A DNA stretch of 64,000 nucleotides from Megachile rotundata (taxonomy: Eukaryota > Arthropoda > Insecta > Hymenoptera > Megachilidae), in NCBI RefSeq assembly GCF_050947335.1, contig NC_134984.1, forward strand, positions 12,195,926 through 12,259,925, given 5' to 3'. The notes beneath the pieces were generated by a model. That model was not told the DNA's origin and made no database searches. It saw nothing but the letters and a program-made list of their open reading frames with translations. Position numbers and translations under genes: made by a program. Each line of letters starts with the position of its first letter. Within the stretch, counting starts at the first letter, position 1. This document shows positions 13,201 to 26,519 of the stretch, piece by piece.

Positions 13201-13350
13201 AGAGTCTACTGTATAAGCTATATAAAGCTAATGATAGAGTATAAGATTGTGGATAACGAATAAAGGTGAATAAATTAACACCTTCCGTTGCATAATTGAA
13301 TGTCGAGTACGTGAAGATAACATATTTTCCGCATTTCTGTGCAGTGAAGG

Positions 13351-16300
13351 ATGGAGGCCAGCGAGTGGGATCACGCGACCTTGAGGGAAGAGGAATTCGA
13401 GCAGCATGCCGTGTATTTGGTACCGGATGTGGCGGCGTCTCCGACCAATACCGATCGTGCGGAGGCTTCCCTGCCCAGAAATTTGGTCCTCAAACCTTCT
13501 CAGGCCCTCAACGATGTACGTTCTTCAGCCAAAGAATTGTTTCTTGAGACTTCCTTGGTGAGAGCCGCGATCACGATCACGATTTTCATCCAAGTTACGT
13601 CCGGACCCTCCTAACCCTTCCGAAACAATTTCTTCGCAAAGAACCTATACTCAAAATTCCATACCTTTGTTCTTTTTTTGAAATCATGAAAATATAGTAT
13701 TATACTATTGAAGTATAGAAGTATTAAACTATTGAGTATTGCAATGTTGCCCTTGAAGAGATCACAGAGTGAAATTCGCGGTAATCTCGAACACACACGA
13801 TTCGGTGAAAGATACTAGATCAAACTTGACCGAGCTACGAAGCTAATTAACTTACCGAGTATGACCTAGAGTCGAAGCGAATCGTTACACTTTCCTCGAC
13901 GACAAGAATCGAGACCAATAGCCTCGGTCGTTGCACGACCGTGCAAACTGTTCTTTTGCTCGTGTCAAGTTCGAACTACGCAAAACATCGAATCGATCGA
14001 TCGGAAAAAGGAAAAAGACGGACGGATTGGAAGAGCGGTTCGATTTTGATTGCAACGTAAACTAAGTTTTCTCTTCGACGTCTTCGAGGTATCTTCAGAT
14101 ACCTTGTTGATATTACCTAATACTCGATATTATCTAATTTCCTTCTGTATAATTCCTGGTAAATATTATCAAATCCTCTGAGCGTCCTTCAATATCATCA
14201 AATCCTGAATGTCCTCTTAATGTACAAAAGGGTGCTTTCAATGTGATTGAAAATAATTGAATAATCGAATGATCGTCTTTACGATAAACATCGTATCTAA
14301 TTCAAGTTCGTTTTTCTTCAACGAAAATAGAATACCGGAATAGTTCGAAAATACACCGCGGATAAAATCGTTTATTCGAAGCGAAACATTCTGGTTTCGT
14401 CGATTACGTCAAGGACCCGAGTATCAAATTTTGAACGTATTCAAATAACCGCGATACCAAAAAAGTGCAGTATATCTCTAATTAAAATGTCGATCTCGTA
14501 CGTGTGCACAGGTTATGGGAGTATGGAGTACGAGTTACATTCCCAAGGGAACACGATTTGGTCCTCTGGTGGGTCAAGTGTACACCAAGGACTCGGTACC
14601 GGCCGATGCGAACCGAAAATACTTCTGGAGGGTAAGATATTTTTGAATATCGTTAATCTTATCGATGATAGGAAATGAAGATATACAGGGTGACGTATGG
14701 ACAATACTTATATAGTTGTAGGGATAAAGATATATAAGGATGTAGGGATATAAAGATACAAGGTAATAGAGATATAAAGATACACGAATGTAACAAGAAT
14801 ATAAGAATGTAAGAATATGGGAATACAGGGATATAAAGATATAAGAATATCGGAACCTAAAAACATAGGATTCTGATATAATTACCAATAGTCCAACATC
14901 TCAATCGTATAACAGAAACTTGCACGATAGTTAGGTTTAAATCATGTATTAAAGGAAAACTATGAATAGATGAATGGCTATACAAAGTTTTATTAATATT
15001 ATTTATGTGTGCTGAATCCATTATCGAAGTTATGCCCACATGTTATGGTACGTGCTGTATACACAGTCGGAGGTTAGAAACTGGTTTTAGCCGATCTAGC
15101 AAGCCTTAAAGCGAAATCCGCGAAGCCATTGATGCCTCGTAACGAATTGATGAGTTACGATAGAGAGAACTCGGGTTCTCTCTTCGAATCATCCTATTAA
15201 ATCGTCGATTATTTCCTAGTCGATCGATGCCCGGAATAATATCGAAGATTTAGCACCGCGTGTACCGTATATCCCTGTTCGAACGTCTTCGAATTCGATC
15301 TTAGATCGTTTAGATTCGCTCTGCGTAGGATACATTGTTACAACTAAAAATCCGCACGTTTTCTCGAATAGGTATATAAGAACAACGAGCTGTTCTATTA
15401 CATCGACGGTTACGACGTACAGAAATCGAATTGGATGCGTTATGTAAACCCGGCTTACTCGTCCGAATCGCAGAACCTGATAGCATGCCAGTATAAAGTG
15501 AGTGAAAAATCGTATGTCCCTTTTATCTAACTGTTTGATCAGGATCCTCATCTCGATCTCTTTCGCTTTCAGATGAACATTTATTTTTACACGATCAAGA
15601 CGATATTACCGAACCAAGAGCTGTTGGTATGGTATTGCAGAGAATTCGCGGAGAGGCTCAATTACCCGTTAACCGGCGAACTGATGCTACAAAGAATACG
15701 TAAGTATGCGCCATTTTAGTTACGGATATTTCAAAATAGATTTTACGCTTCTTGCGTAACTTTTGTTCAAATCGTTACAATTTGTACACATGTTTATGTT
15801 TGAAACATACACTTACTCATATGTGAAAGAATGTGCACTTATTTATGTTTTAAAAACGTGCTTAAATGTTACATAAATCAGTTCTAGAATTCCACTTAAA
15901 AGAATTTCAGTATTACGTACAAGAAGTTAACAATTCATAAGATGTTTCAAATTTTTGCAAGAAATATCTTTCAATTTAAAATATCTTCTGAATGTAAGAT
16001 ACTCTAATACCCAAGAACAAAATAAACGTCCACATGTAAATATGCTCAAAGGGTTCAATTTGTTTTCAGGACAACAAGTGCAACAATCCGCGTTGCCAAG
16101 TGAAATCCCAGCGACGGTAGAAGCAGTATCGCCTCTGAAGGACTCGTCGATCTACGAAAGACGGTCACAGATGACCCCGACCGACGGTTCCGTCCGATCG
16201 GACGAAGGCTATCACTCGAACGGCTATCACGACGAGATCCTGACGCCCCCGGAAGAGAGCAGCGAGTCGGACTCGGAGAACAACTACGTGTTGGACTTCA

Positions 16301-19300
16301 GCAAGAACGCGAAGGCGTCCGTGTGCAGCAACGAGGTGGTGAAGCAGGACAACGCAGCGGCGAAGAACGAGTACAGAAAGGTGAAGATCAAGATCACGAA
16401 GACCTACGGGAACTTCCAGACGTCGAAGGGTCTGGACGGGAGCGGGAAAGACAAGGATCAGGAGCTGGCGAGCCGAGCGGTGACCCCGGAACTGCCTAAG
16501 CCGGTGTCTCCCATCATTCTGCAGAAGAACTCTGTTCTGTCTACTGTGAACGAGGAAGAAATAGTGGAGAAAAACCCTAAACCGTTCTACGAGTCCGAGG
16601 TCAAGGCTAATTTGCCCAGACCAGCCTATCTGACCAGCCCCAGCAACTCCATCCTCGAGAACATTCTCCTCCGCAGCAGCACTGACAACAACAACAATAA
16701 CAGCCACAATCATCATCACAATGGGACCCAACAGCATCATCAACACCATCAGATCCATCACCAAACGAACGTGGACTCCGTGACACCCCCGCCATCCAGT
16801 CCAACGGAGATGGCCTATTCGTACAAGAAGTCCCATCGTTACGGCAACATCCTGCCCTGCAGTCCTGATTCCAGCTCGAATCTGCCCATGCAGGCGGACA
16901 CCTGCGTCAATTCCACGAGCGGGAACAGTGCCCTGCCGATGCAAAGCCCGACGAGCAATTTGCATTCGAGCACGGGGAACCTCCACTCTAGTACGGGCAA
17001 TCTTCATTCCAGCACCGGTCCCAACAACCTTCTGCAATCTCATCCGGGGACCATCCATTCGTCCAGCAACGCGAGCAATCATCATTCCAGCGCGAACGTT
17101 CTATCGTCCAGCACGATATTAACGTCCACGAGCAACCTCCACTCGTCGACCACGTCCACCAGCAGCTGTCCGCCGAAGAGGAAGACCAAAAGCCCATCGC
17201 CCTCCGCCAATCCCACGGGAGCGTCCACTCCGACGATTCTGTACTCCGGTTCGGCCGCGTGTCAGATAGAATCGAGCACGGTGTATCCGAACTCCGGTGC
17301 GAGCAGCAATCAGAGCGTGTCACCGATTTCGCCGATTCAATCGCCTTCGTCTTACCCGTACGGGATTTATCATCAGAACGGATCGTTGCACCACAATGTG
17401 GCGCCGTTATCCATCAACTGCACCGCCTATTCGCCGACTCCTAGCGGAAACGTGGTCTACGAGAGGACGGACGGAAGAAGGCTGGAGGCTGCCACCAGCA
17501 GTCATCAACTACCCACATCGTCCACGATGCAGATCGACACCAATCAGTCGTTGATCGCTGGCACGCACAACCTCCACCTGGGTCATCATCCGGGTCTGAC
17601 CATACATGCCAACTCCTCCTCGCTGAATCGATATTCGCCCGCCAGCTCCTTGTCCCCGGACGATCACGGCTGCTCCCAAAGTGGATCCCTCAGTCCAAAC
17701 TCCCAAGGATCGAGGGGATACAGGTCGTTACCCTACCCGTTGAAGAAGAAAGACGGGAAAATGCATTACGAGTGCAACGTATGCTGCAAAACGTTTGGCC
17801 AGCTGTCGAACCTCAAGGTACACCTAAGGACTCATTCCGGTGAGAGACCGTTCAAGTGTAACGTTTGCACCAAGAGCTTCACTCAGCTGGCACACCTGCA
17901 GAAGCATCACCTCGTGCACACTGGTGAGTAAATTGGGTCAATTTGTTACCCAGTTTGTAAAAACCTTGCGAATTAGGGACAGGGCGCGATTAGTGCAAAC
18001 GATATAGTATGGCCGTAAATTAAAGTGTCAAATGATGTCATCTTCTGATGCACGCATGTCTACGTTCACCTTACACTTTCAAACTTGATCGTGTAATATT
18101 ATACTCTGACGATTTTATAGAAGCATAGATGTGTGTTTAATGAATTAGGTTAGGTTTTCTTAGGCTTTCTATAGACTCTATAGTTAAAGATTCCTCAAGT
18201 CTTTAGAACATACGCTCTCATAAGCTTCAGCTCAGATCGCCTTAAGATCTAAACTCTTCCTACACCCATAATCTTTCAAGATCATACATTTCCTTAAAAC
18301 CTAATGTCTTCAGACCTTCATCTCTACCACATACTTTCAATATTTCAGTTTCATATAATACTATATTTTATTGGTTTCACGACCACGCTAGATCACCTAT
18401 CCTTAAAAATCACCAAAAAAATTTTTAAATTCCTTTCTATCGATAGACAAGAGATCCCTAATTTTATCGAGAAAAACAATGATCCGCAGGCGAAAAACCA
18501 CATCAATGCGAGATCTGTAAGAAGAGGTTCAGCTCGACGTCGAACTTGAAAACCCATCTCCGATTGCACTCCGGTCAAAAGCCGTACGCCTGTGATCTTT
18601 GTCCCGCAAAGTTCACACAATTCGTTCATCTGAAGTTGCACAAAAGACTGCACACGAACGAAAGGCCGTACACCTGTCAGGGCTGCGACAAGAAGTACAT
18701 CAGCGCGAGTGGCCTTAGAACTCATTGGAAGACGACCAGTTGCAGACCAAATAACATCGAAGATGAGCTGGCCCTTGCAGCGGCCGTGGGTTCGCCGACG
18801 TACTACGAATATGGTGGCCCCGACATGAATGTTGGTAAGAAATAATTCTTTATTAATAACATTTTAATTGCATTTTTATTTTAACTTGACAATGTCTATA
18901 TGTAACGTTGTAATTGGAATGTTGAATATTTTTATCTTATTTAATTTTAATGGGATTATCTAGGGAAGAAAAAGTAGACAAATGAATGTACTGTCTAATA
19001 GTAAATACGCAAGTTTTCAAATTTCAAGATGTATGTAGTCTGATGCCTTAGTTTAGACCCTCAGTGTAAATTGAAAGTACAAATTTCCAAGCTACTTTTC
19101 AAATCTTCAGATGTTCAAAACTGTAGATATCTGAATGTACATTGCTAGAGCTAAATTGACATAGCCCTAAATTGTCAGAAGTCCAAACTTCTCAAACTTA
19201 TCAAAAAAAATTATCAAACTTTCAACTTCACACATCCTCAAGGAATTCTAAGGATCTAAAATCTTAAATCTAGAAAACCTAAAAATCCTGAATGTTCAAA

Positions 19301-19881
19301 TTCCCAAATTTCCAAATCTCCAGCTCCCCAGAGTGATCTCCTGATCTCCAGAACCACAGATCTGAAAATTTCCGCTTTCCAAATCTCCAACACCCCAGAG
19401 AGCTGCCTCCAGATCTCCGAAACCATAGATCTGAAAATTTCCACTGTCCAAATCTCCAACTCCCCAAAGAGCTATGTCTCCTAATCTCCAAAACCACAGA
19501 TCTGAAAATTTCCAAATCTCCAACTCCTCAGAGAGCTATGTCTCCTGATCTCCAAAACCACAGACCTGAAAATCCCCAAATCTAAATTTGAAATGGGAAA
19601 AATTTGAAATAGCTCGAGTTACTTGAATAAACCTGTATACAAGGCGCGTCGAGTAATCGATCGTCGCGAAGACGGAGAAAGTCTAAGCTTAAAGGAGATC
19701 GTTCTTTCGTATTTTTCTAGGGAATATGCCGAAAGAGTGCGAGCTGGAGCACATCGAGAACTACGAAAGGCACGGATCGGCACACGGTCCGCACTCCACG
19801 TCCCTCCACAATCTGGAGAACTCTGTGGGACGGCCAAGCGTCATAGAGACCTCCCAGCCTCACATAATCGAGTGCACCTAA
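13351..19881 (+). CDS. Blimp-1: Blimp-1 / PRDM1 transcription factor (7 coding exons)
   Basis: Coding exons: 13351-13515, 14512-14631, 15372-15497, 15573-15699, 16070-17923, 18490-18834, 19721-19881; 965 aa. All introns are GT-AG and phases agree. The start ATG lies just after an acceptor and an in-frame TGA; a longer N-terminal isoform is possible. The motif AEASLPRNL (near residue 40) precedes a PR/SET domain, about residues 55-170, with YIPKGTRFGP, ANRKYFWR, SNWMRYVNPA and ELLVWYCREFAERL, all typical of PRDM1. A long Ser/Asn/His-rich linker carries poly-Asn, a His/Gln stretch and a repeated LHSSTGN. Five zinc fingers follow from about residue 746; the first four are C2H2 and the last ends H...C, as in the family. 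The final exon encodes a 52-aa acidic/His tail. By family knowledge it is a nuclear DNA-binding repressor; in flies it is ecdysone-induced and times ftz-f1. PRDM SET domains often lack clear methyltransferase activity. Identification is near certain. Confidence 0.96.
14690..14860. repeat. Degenerate GATATAAAGATA tandem in a Blimp-1 intron
   Basis: Short, diverged copies of 'gatataaagatac' and 'aagaatgtaagaatat' about 12-25 bp long lie in the intron after the second coding exon (14632-15371). Confidence 0.55.
16944..17025 (+). repeat. In-frame coding repeat LHSSTGN in Blimp-1
   Basis: Three successive 21-bp units encode LHSSTGN, LHSSTGN and LHSSTG within the linker between SET domain and zinc fingers. 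Synonymous differences between units indicate that the peptide repeat is older than recent slippage. Similar LHSS words recur near residues 545-560. Confidence 0.8.
19296..19585. repeat. 64-bp tandem repeat in the last Blimp-1 intron
   Basis: About four to five copies of a unit containing 'ccacagatctgaaaatttcc' and 'ccaaatctccaactcc' with period near 64 bp. It lies in the intron 18835-19720, about 135 bp before the last coding exon. Long minus-strand open frames here arise from the repeat. Confidence 0.8.
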
Positions 19882-22430
19882 GAACGGGGGTATGAGCCCT
19901 TTTGCTCAAGCGCAAAATCCAGCCGTGGAATAGTAAACGAGTTGCTCGCGACACACGAGAAACCGACCTGGTGTTTTTAATCCTCGCGAACGTGGCGACC
20001 GGTAATAACGCGCTTCCGTTCACGGTAACCGAGGGAATCATTTCGACAAAAACCTATTTTTCGTTTCATTCGTCGCAAGCAGCGTGTATAAAATGATAAT
20101 TGTATAAAGTAAGGGAAACGCGATGATCGCGATCGTACGATCGCGTAAACGTGAGTGAGATTTACGTGCAACAAGTAAATTCGGAGGTTGTTGATAAATG
20201 ATATTGTTGCTTGGTTATTGTTATACGCGAAGGAATTCAAGCTTTTTTAATGGACAAACTTGGGAAGCTGGCTGATTTTTTTAATTGATCGTTACACGTC
20301 GATCGTGAACGCGAACAAGTTCGATTTCTCTTACGAGGTTGGACGAATCGACGAGGTTCCAGCTAAGAGGCAGAAAACGGAGAGAAAGAGAGAAAAAAGT
20401 TCCTTCCTTGTAAATACTCGTTTCTATATTTTTTCTAATAGTAGCGCCACCAACGAACACGAATCTAAAAAACGAGAGAAACGTTGAAGAGTTAAACGAA
20501 CGGAAAAGGGACGAAACGAAATAGGATTAGTGTGTCTCGAGTCGTCACACGCTGTCATTTTCGGATCGAGTCGAGAGAAAACGAGCAACCGAAAAGTCGT
20601 TCGAGCTTCTCGATTATCCTTCCACGGTTCATCCTGGAACGATGCTTAGAAAAATGGTACCGTGCACGAACGCGTCGCTTTTCATCACAAATTAATACTT
20701 CCATTAAATACTTCCAAACTTCGATCCTTTCATAACTTGATACTCTAAAAAATGGCAACCTGTCATTTCACACTATAGCAATACTTAATTTTAAATATTT
20801 GAAAAGAGTAAAGGGAGTATGGAGCACTGGTGCAAAATATAAACGTGGCAATATAACGAGACTATTTCAAATTTCCACCGCGAAATTATCCATTGAATGG
20901 TTAAAATAATGTCTAGGGAATTCGAATTCTGATCGAGCATCGAATTCGAATTTCGGATACTTGAGAAGTAAAAACAAATATCGGAAGCTGTTCCGATGAT
21001 AATGAACAGACACGTTTGCTTCTTCCCCGCGCATGACGGTACCATTTTCTACGCGTTCGAGCCTGGGAAGTTAAAAGTGAATAAATAAAGAAAAAATATA
21101 TAGCAAGGCGGACTCTGTCGGCACCCGCCAGCAAATTCGAGAATGCGCGCGCGAAGAACAAATACGAGAAAGACGCGACGATCGAACGAACAACCAGTGA
21201 CGACACGACTGCAACTATACGAGACCTGTACCTGTATATACTAACATTACTATTAATTATTCGATAATTTAAAAGGTATATATATATATAATATATATAT
21301 AAGGAGCTCTAATTTATGAATATCTTTATATATGTATATGTATAAAAACAAGAAAAAAAGAACAAAAAAAAGAAGAAGAAGAATTAAATCGTCGTCGATT
21401 GGCGAGAAAAACGGTAGGCTGCGCTCTACACGGTAATATTTTTTTTTTGTTTTTTAATAGAACACGAGACTTCTTCGAGAGTCGAGTGATTTATTATACG
21501 CGTACTATAATAATGTTACGAACAAGAAGAGAAAAAGAATTTTCGGTGATCGAGTATCTATATTTATATTTATACACGTTCGTATACACACATATGGTGG
21601 GCGTGAAAAGTATTCGTGCAACGATCGATCTTCGTAGAATCATAATTTGTTACTTTTTGTAGAACTTGTGTCTTTGGAAATTTTTACAGTGACCGTGTGG
21701 AAAATCTAATTTTGTGAAATTAGTGGAAATTTGAAAATTGATAAAAAATCTATATAATTGCTTAATGATAAATTTTTAAGTTAAACAGGTGACTAGAATA
21801 TTTTTAAAACTTTTGGATTTCTTTTATGGGTTTCCATGAATTTTCGTTTAAAGCTATAGAAATTTCCAAAAATACGAATTCGATAAAATGAGAGTAATCG
21901 ATTACTGTGCGAACACTTTCTGCCCCCGCCGTATATAGATATAAGATAATATACATATATATATTTTTTAGGCATCCTTTTGCCGTGGAATTTTCGAAAT
22001 GGAAAAGCATAGTCTGTCGATCCACGCGAACGAATCGTTTTAATTTTCCATTTTCTCTTTTCTCCACCGTTCTGGAGCGACCCCCTCCCCTTTCTCGGCG
22101 CTATTCTTCTCGTTTCTATCGATCGTTTCGAACTTACGGTTTCTTTTCTCCGGTTGCAGACGTTTACAACCGTCGTTGCAGCGAGAAGCGTCGAAGAAAC
22201 AAGTCTTATCGCGATCGCGCACAAAAAAAGACTCACCGTGACGTTAAATGATAACGTGCAATCGTTTAATTATCGTTTCGTGTCATCGATGGCAATAACG
22301 ATCGATGGTGAAACGTGGCGCGACGGAAACGCACTATTTTTGTAAGAATTCGCTTTGTACGATCGAGACCGATGACGCATCGTCTGCGTCTCGCTATTTA
22401 TTGTCCGTATTATCTGTATGATAAAAGACA
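19882..22430 (+). other. Probable Blimp-1 3' UTR and downstream flank
   Basis: No gene is recognised. An AATAAA at 21080-21085, followed by A-rich sequence, is a candidate poly(A) signal that would give a 3' UTR of about 1.2 kb; the real end is unknown. A TA-rich microsatellite lies at 21278-21302. Open frames on both strands are short and motif-free. Confidence 0.4.
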
Positions 22431-22439
22431 TGACGTGTC

Positions 22440-23205
22440 ACGTACGTCATATGCTACGACAGCATGAAGTAACTTCAGCACGTATCACTTACATAAACAG
22501 ATGAAGTATTTTATACGTCTTCTGTTACCTGTATGAAGAAATGACCTAATACGTCATGAGACGACGCACCTTATGCGTCATATGCTCATTACTTGAAAGA
22601 GTACATGACGCACCTTATGCGTCGTACGTTACTTAAAGGGGAAAATCTATAGGACACACCTTATGCGTCATATGCTATTCATACGAAAGAATACATGACG
22701 CACCATATGCGTCATATGCTATTCATAAGGAAAAGTACACGACGCACCTTATGTGTCATATGCTATTCATACGAAAGAGTACATGACGCACCTTATGTGT
22801 TACATGCTATTCATATGAAAAAGTACATGACGCACCTCATGCGTCATATGTTACTTAAAAGGGAAAATGTACAAGACGCACCATATGCGTCATATGCTAT
22901 TCATACGAAAGAGTACATGACGCACCTTACGTGTTACATGCTATTCATATGAAAGAGTACATGACGCACCTCATGCGTCGTACGTTACTTAAAGGGGAAA
23001 AAGTACAAGACACACCATATGCGTCATATGCTATTTATACGAAAGAGTACATGACGCACCTTATGTGTTACATGCTATTCATATGAAAGAGTACATGACG
23101 CACCTCATGCGTCGTACGTTACTTAAAGTGGAAAATATACAGGACGCACCTTATGCATTATATGCTATTCATACGAGAGTACATGACGCACCACGTGTGT
23201 CCCAT
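22440..23205. repeat. Minisatellite of about 44 bp with hairpin GACGCA...TGCGTC core
   Basis: About sixteen copies of a unit built from 'gtacatgacgcacc', 'ttatgcgtcatatgctattc' and 'atacgaaaga'. Each unit contains a 6-bp inverted repeat (gacgca / tgcgtc) around a 5-nt centre. A variant block with 'gtacgttacttaaaggggaaaa' recurs several times, so two monomer types alternate. It lies about 2.6 kb downstream of the Blimp-1 stop. Frames through it are not taken as genes. Confidence 0.9.
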
Positions 23206-26200
23206 AAAGAATTTAATCAGTACTCGAAGAAATATTAAATTATAGAAACCGTTCACTTTGAGGTGAATGAATTTTTTTGAAATAATTAATTTTGAAGACC
23301 AAGGTTTTCAATGAAAAAGAGAATTGTTACGATAGGAATATCGGTCTCGAACGAATGGAGCGTCGATTCTCAACGTCCCGTGTATAAATTAAAAAGGTGA
23401 AGGCTCAGGCGTGATTTTCATTGGGAACAAATCAAAAAGCGCACACTAACAACGGGAACATCGGGTAAAGAATTCGATCAGAACGCGGGAGAACAAGGGA
23501 GATAAATCTAGTCAAAAGGATACTAATTACAATATCCACCCGAGCCTTCGATTTGCGCCTCGTTTCAACGCGATCGTTATCGTACCCTTATATTAAGTTT
23601 ATGGAACAGGTCGTTTTCTTATCGAGCTGATTTAACGATCATTCGTGAAATTTTTCAACGACGCCTGTCCTTTGTTCATCGAATGCGGGGAAAGAAAATA
23701 CTGATCACCAATCGATGATGGTTAAAATCACTGTCATCATAGATTAAGAAATTGAACAAAAAATTCGAACGTACTAATCGGAGCTGTGACAATGGGGACA
23801 CCATTGACTCGATTTCGTTTCTTTATTCCGTAATCTCTTCCATCGATCAAAATTTTGTTCACTAGGTACTTCCATTAAGTTTTAAGTATCGACGAGTTGT
23901 CACAATGAGAAAGCGCAGCCTACCATTAAAATGCGAAACGACAAGATCGTGAGTCGATCAGCGATTCGCAGTGTTTTCACATGAAACTTGATGCGTTTGT
24001 TACTCTATGAGTTTCTTTCTTTCTTTAACGGGACAAGTAACCCAGTATTCACAGCGTAGTCTCGCTATATGGCCCTAGGTGGACCACAAAAGAATTGTGC
24101 AAAAGATGTACCTCGAAGCCGAGAAAATTGATCAATTTCAAAATTCATACGATGAAAATTTAATATTACAATTTCTAACTTTGCAAATTTAGCAATACTG
24201 AATTTCTAGGAAAATAAAAATTAAGTTCTTGCATTATTAACTGAATGCTGCACACTGAATTATGATCTGAAATCTAGTGTCCCGCAACGAACGCGTTAAG
24301 TAGCGTGTCAAGACTGCGATCGCTAATCGATAATGATGATAGCACATTGCTAAGTATCGCAGACTGATATACGCACGGTTAGCATAAAAACAGAGAACAA
24401 AACGGAAACAACAAAAGAAAATTACGTGCATCGCGATACGATTCCAAGAGCGAACAGGATCCGGATAAACGGGAATACGAGAAGAAACAAAAAAGGTCGG
24501 AAAGCACAGAGCACGTTCGAGAAACATTAGCATTCCGAACTTCCTCCTTTCACAACGCCTCTTCAATTTCGAACTGAAACAAAATACAGGAAACAGAAAT
24601 CCAAAGGTTCCATGTCCACCGATCCATCTATCCGTTTTAGCTTTGGAACGTAACAAGTTCGATGGTTCCTGCAAACACGTCATGGTGCTCGTCGTAAAAG
24701 ATCCTTCAGAGGAACTGATTTTTCTTTATAGTTCTCTTCCGATTTCCTTTCAACCTTTTATCCCCCTCTCAGGGGTCCATTTTTACCTTGAATCGATACT
24801 TCGACCGCGTAACTTTAAGGCAGCTTTAAAAGGAAATTAAGTCGAACAAGGTACCGATTCGCAAGGCCTTTTTACTTCTCATTTGTTTGTTTTTTCGCGA
24901 TAACACGTTGACAGAGGAAACAGGCAACGCGGAGGACTCGGGCATACTACCGAATAATTGGGCCAAAAGATTTTCACGGTTCAAGTATAGGTACGCTATA
25001 ATAGCGGTTCATTGGTCGATTAGAGATGTGCGCAGGACGCTCAAGACCATGTATCTGACCGTGGGTCAACGTCGTGGAAGGTGTTACCTTTGATTCCCCG
25101 ACGTTGACTTCCGGTTGCGAACTTAAGCCTGCACGAGTGATTAGGCAGAGAAACGCCATTGGAAACGAGCACTTGATTTTCTATATTTTTATTTGCATTT
25201 GGGGCCAAATTAGGTTTGCATACTTTATTTTGGATAACACCTTGGCATTTTGATGGCCTTGGAATATTTTATCGAGGGTCTTTCTTAATGGACTGGCTTT
25301 AATTTCAGAGATATTTGGGAAAATACAAAAACGCACAGGAATGAAACATTTTGTCAAAGCCACATTTTGATTAATTCTGCTTACGTATATAGTCTTCAAG
25401 ATAGACTTTGGTTAAATTTATGAAACTCGTATACACATTGCATATGTTATTTCATATATGGTTTATTTCTTTTTAATACCCTTGTACAATATATTGAAGT
25501 ATACTACATTTCAGCATATCACCATTTTGACCACGTCACTCATGGTAAATGTACAAAATATCACATTGAAATATAGCATACTTCAGTGTGTCGTATCAAA
25601 GATACTTAAAAGAAGAAATCAATGACTATAAAATAACAGAATATGCCAATCAAATTTTTTTGCGAATATCTTTGAAGACCCAAAAGCCTCTCAATATGCA
25701 CAAAGAATGCTCTTAATAATATATTTCAAGGTCACTGAAATTAGGTGTCTCTACTATGCATAATTACCTTACTTTATGTACAGTTACGAGTAGTTAGAGT
25801 AAAATGGCGATGAAAACGGCATCGGAAGACCAAATACTCTGAACATTTTAGTGTAAAAGGTTTTTATATCCACGATTATACCAGGAACCAATTTTCTGAT
25901 TCCTATGCAAGTTTTCTTTCTTGTCTGGTATACTTCCATATTCAAAACACGTCCACAGCGGAAGAACCCGCATGTCCGTAATCAACTCTCTGGTTTACAT
26001 TTTTAACGCTTGCTCAGATCCGGGTTACATAATTGTTTATATTTTAGAAACTGAATTATTCCACGCAGGAAAGAAACTGTATATGAATCTAGTAGCTGGT
26101 TCTTGAAATAATGATAGTGATTAACCCTTCAAGGGTTACAATTTTATAGTAACATTATTCTAAAGTCTGATAAAAATCAACAGCTAAATATCTAAACAGA

Positions 26201-26519
26201 TAGTATAAACAAGACAACCTTAGATTCAAAGAATCACTTTGTCTAATTTCGATCAAACACATCTTCCATCTCAGCTATTTTTTGTTCATACTTTTCTTCA
26301 GAAAGAACTAAATCAGACTTAATTTAAATCGAAACATTGTTTACTTCACTCATGATTGACCTGGGCAGCGTTTGACCAGTTGTTCTAAAGTCTGGAACGA
26401 GAAACCAATCTGTATAAAACTGAACGCTGTTGATCACTTACTGGTCCCTCCACTTATATAATTATGGGATTTTCATTCTCACGATTGATCGTAAATAGAA
26501 AGATGAAAGTTATGAAGAT
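23206..26519. other. Intergenic, no gene recognised
   Basis: Unique AT-rich sequence between two satellites. Open frames of 60-148 codons exist on both strands (for example minus strand 24237-24683) but show no domain, signal or splice support. Confidence 0.45.

Larger units (their letters stand above)
9710..13344 (+). other. Probable first (leader) intron of Blimp-1
   Basis: It would run from the donor at 9710 to the acceptor 'tttctgtgcag' ending at 13344. It holds AT-rich sequence, a GC-rich island at 10785-11000 with a near match to the Blimp-1 binding consensus, a small duplicated 'actacacatatgt' motif at 12417-12455, and a minisatellite at 12.6-13.2 kb. No coding exon was recognised. 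The intron call depends on the leader exon being real. Confidence 0.4.

Noticed and set aside
16165..17085. 306-codon minus-strand frame
   Set aside because: It lies entirely opposite the large Blimp-1 exon, whose frame has clear SET-linker-zinc finger context; shadow frame.
22695..22952. 85-codon frame through the GACGCA satellite
   Set aside because: Artefact of the tandem repeat; ends as soon as the unit phase slips.
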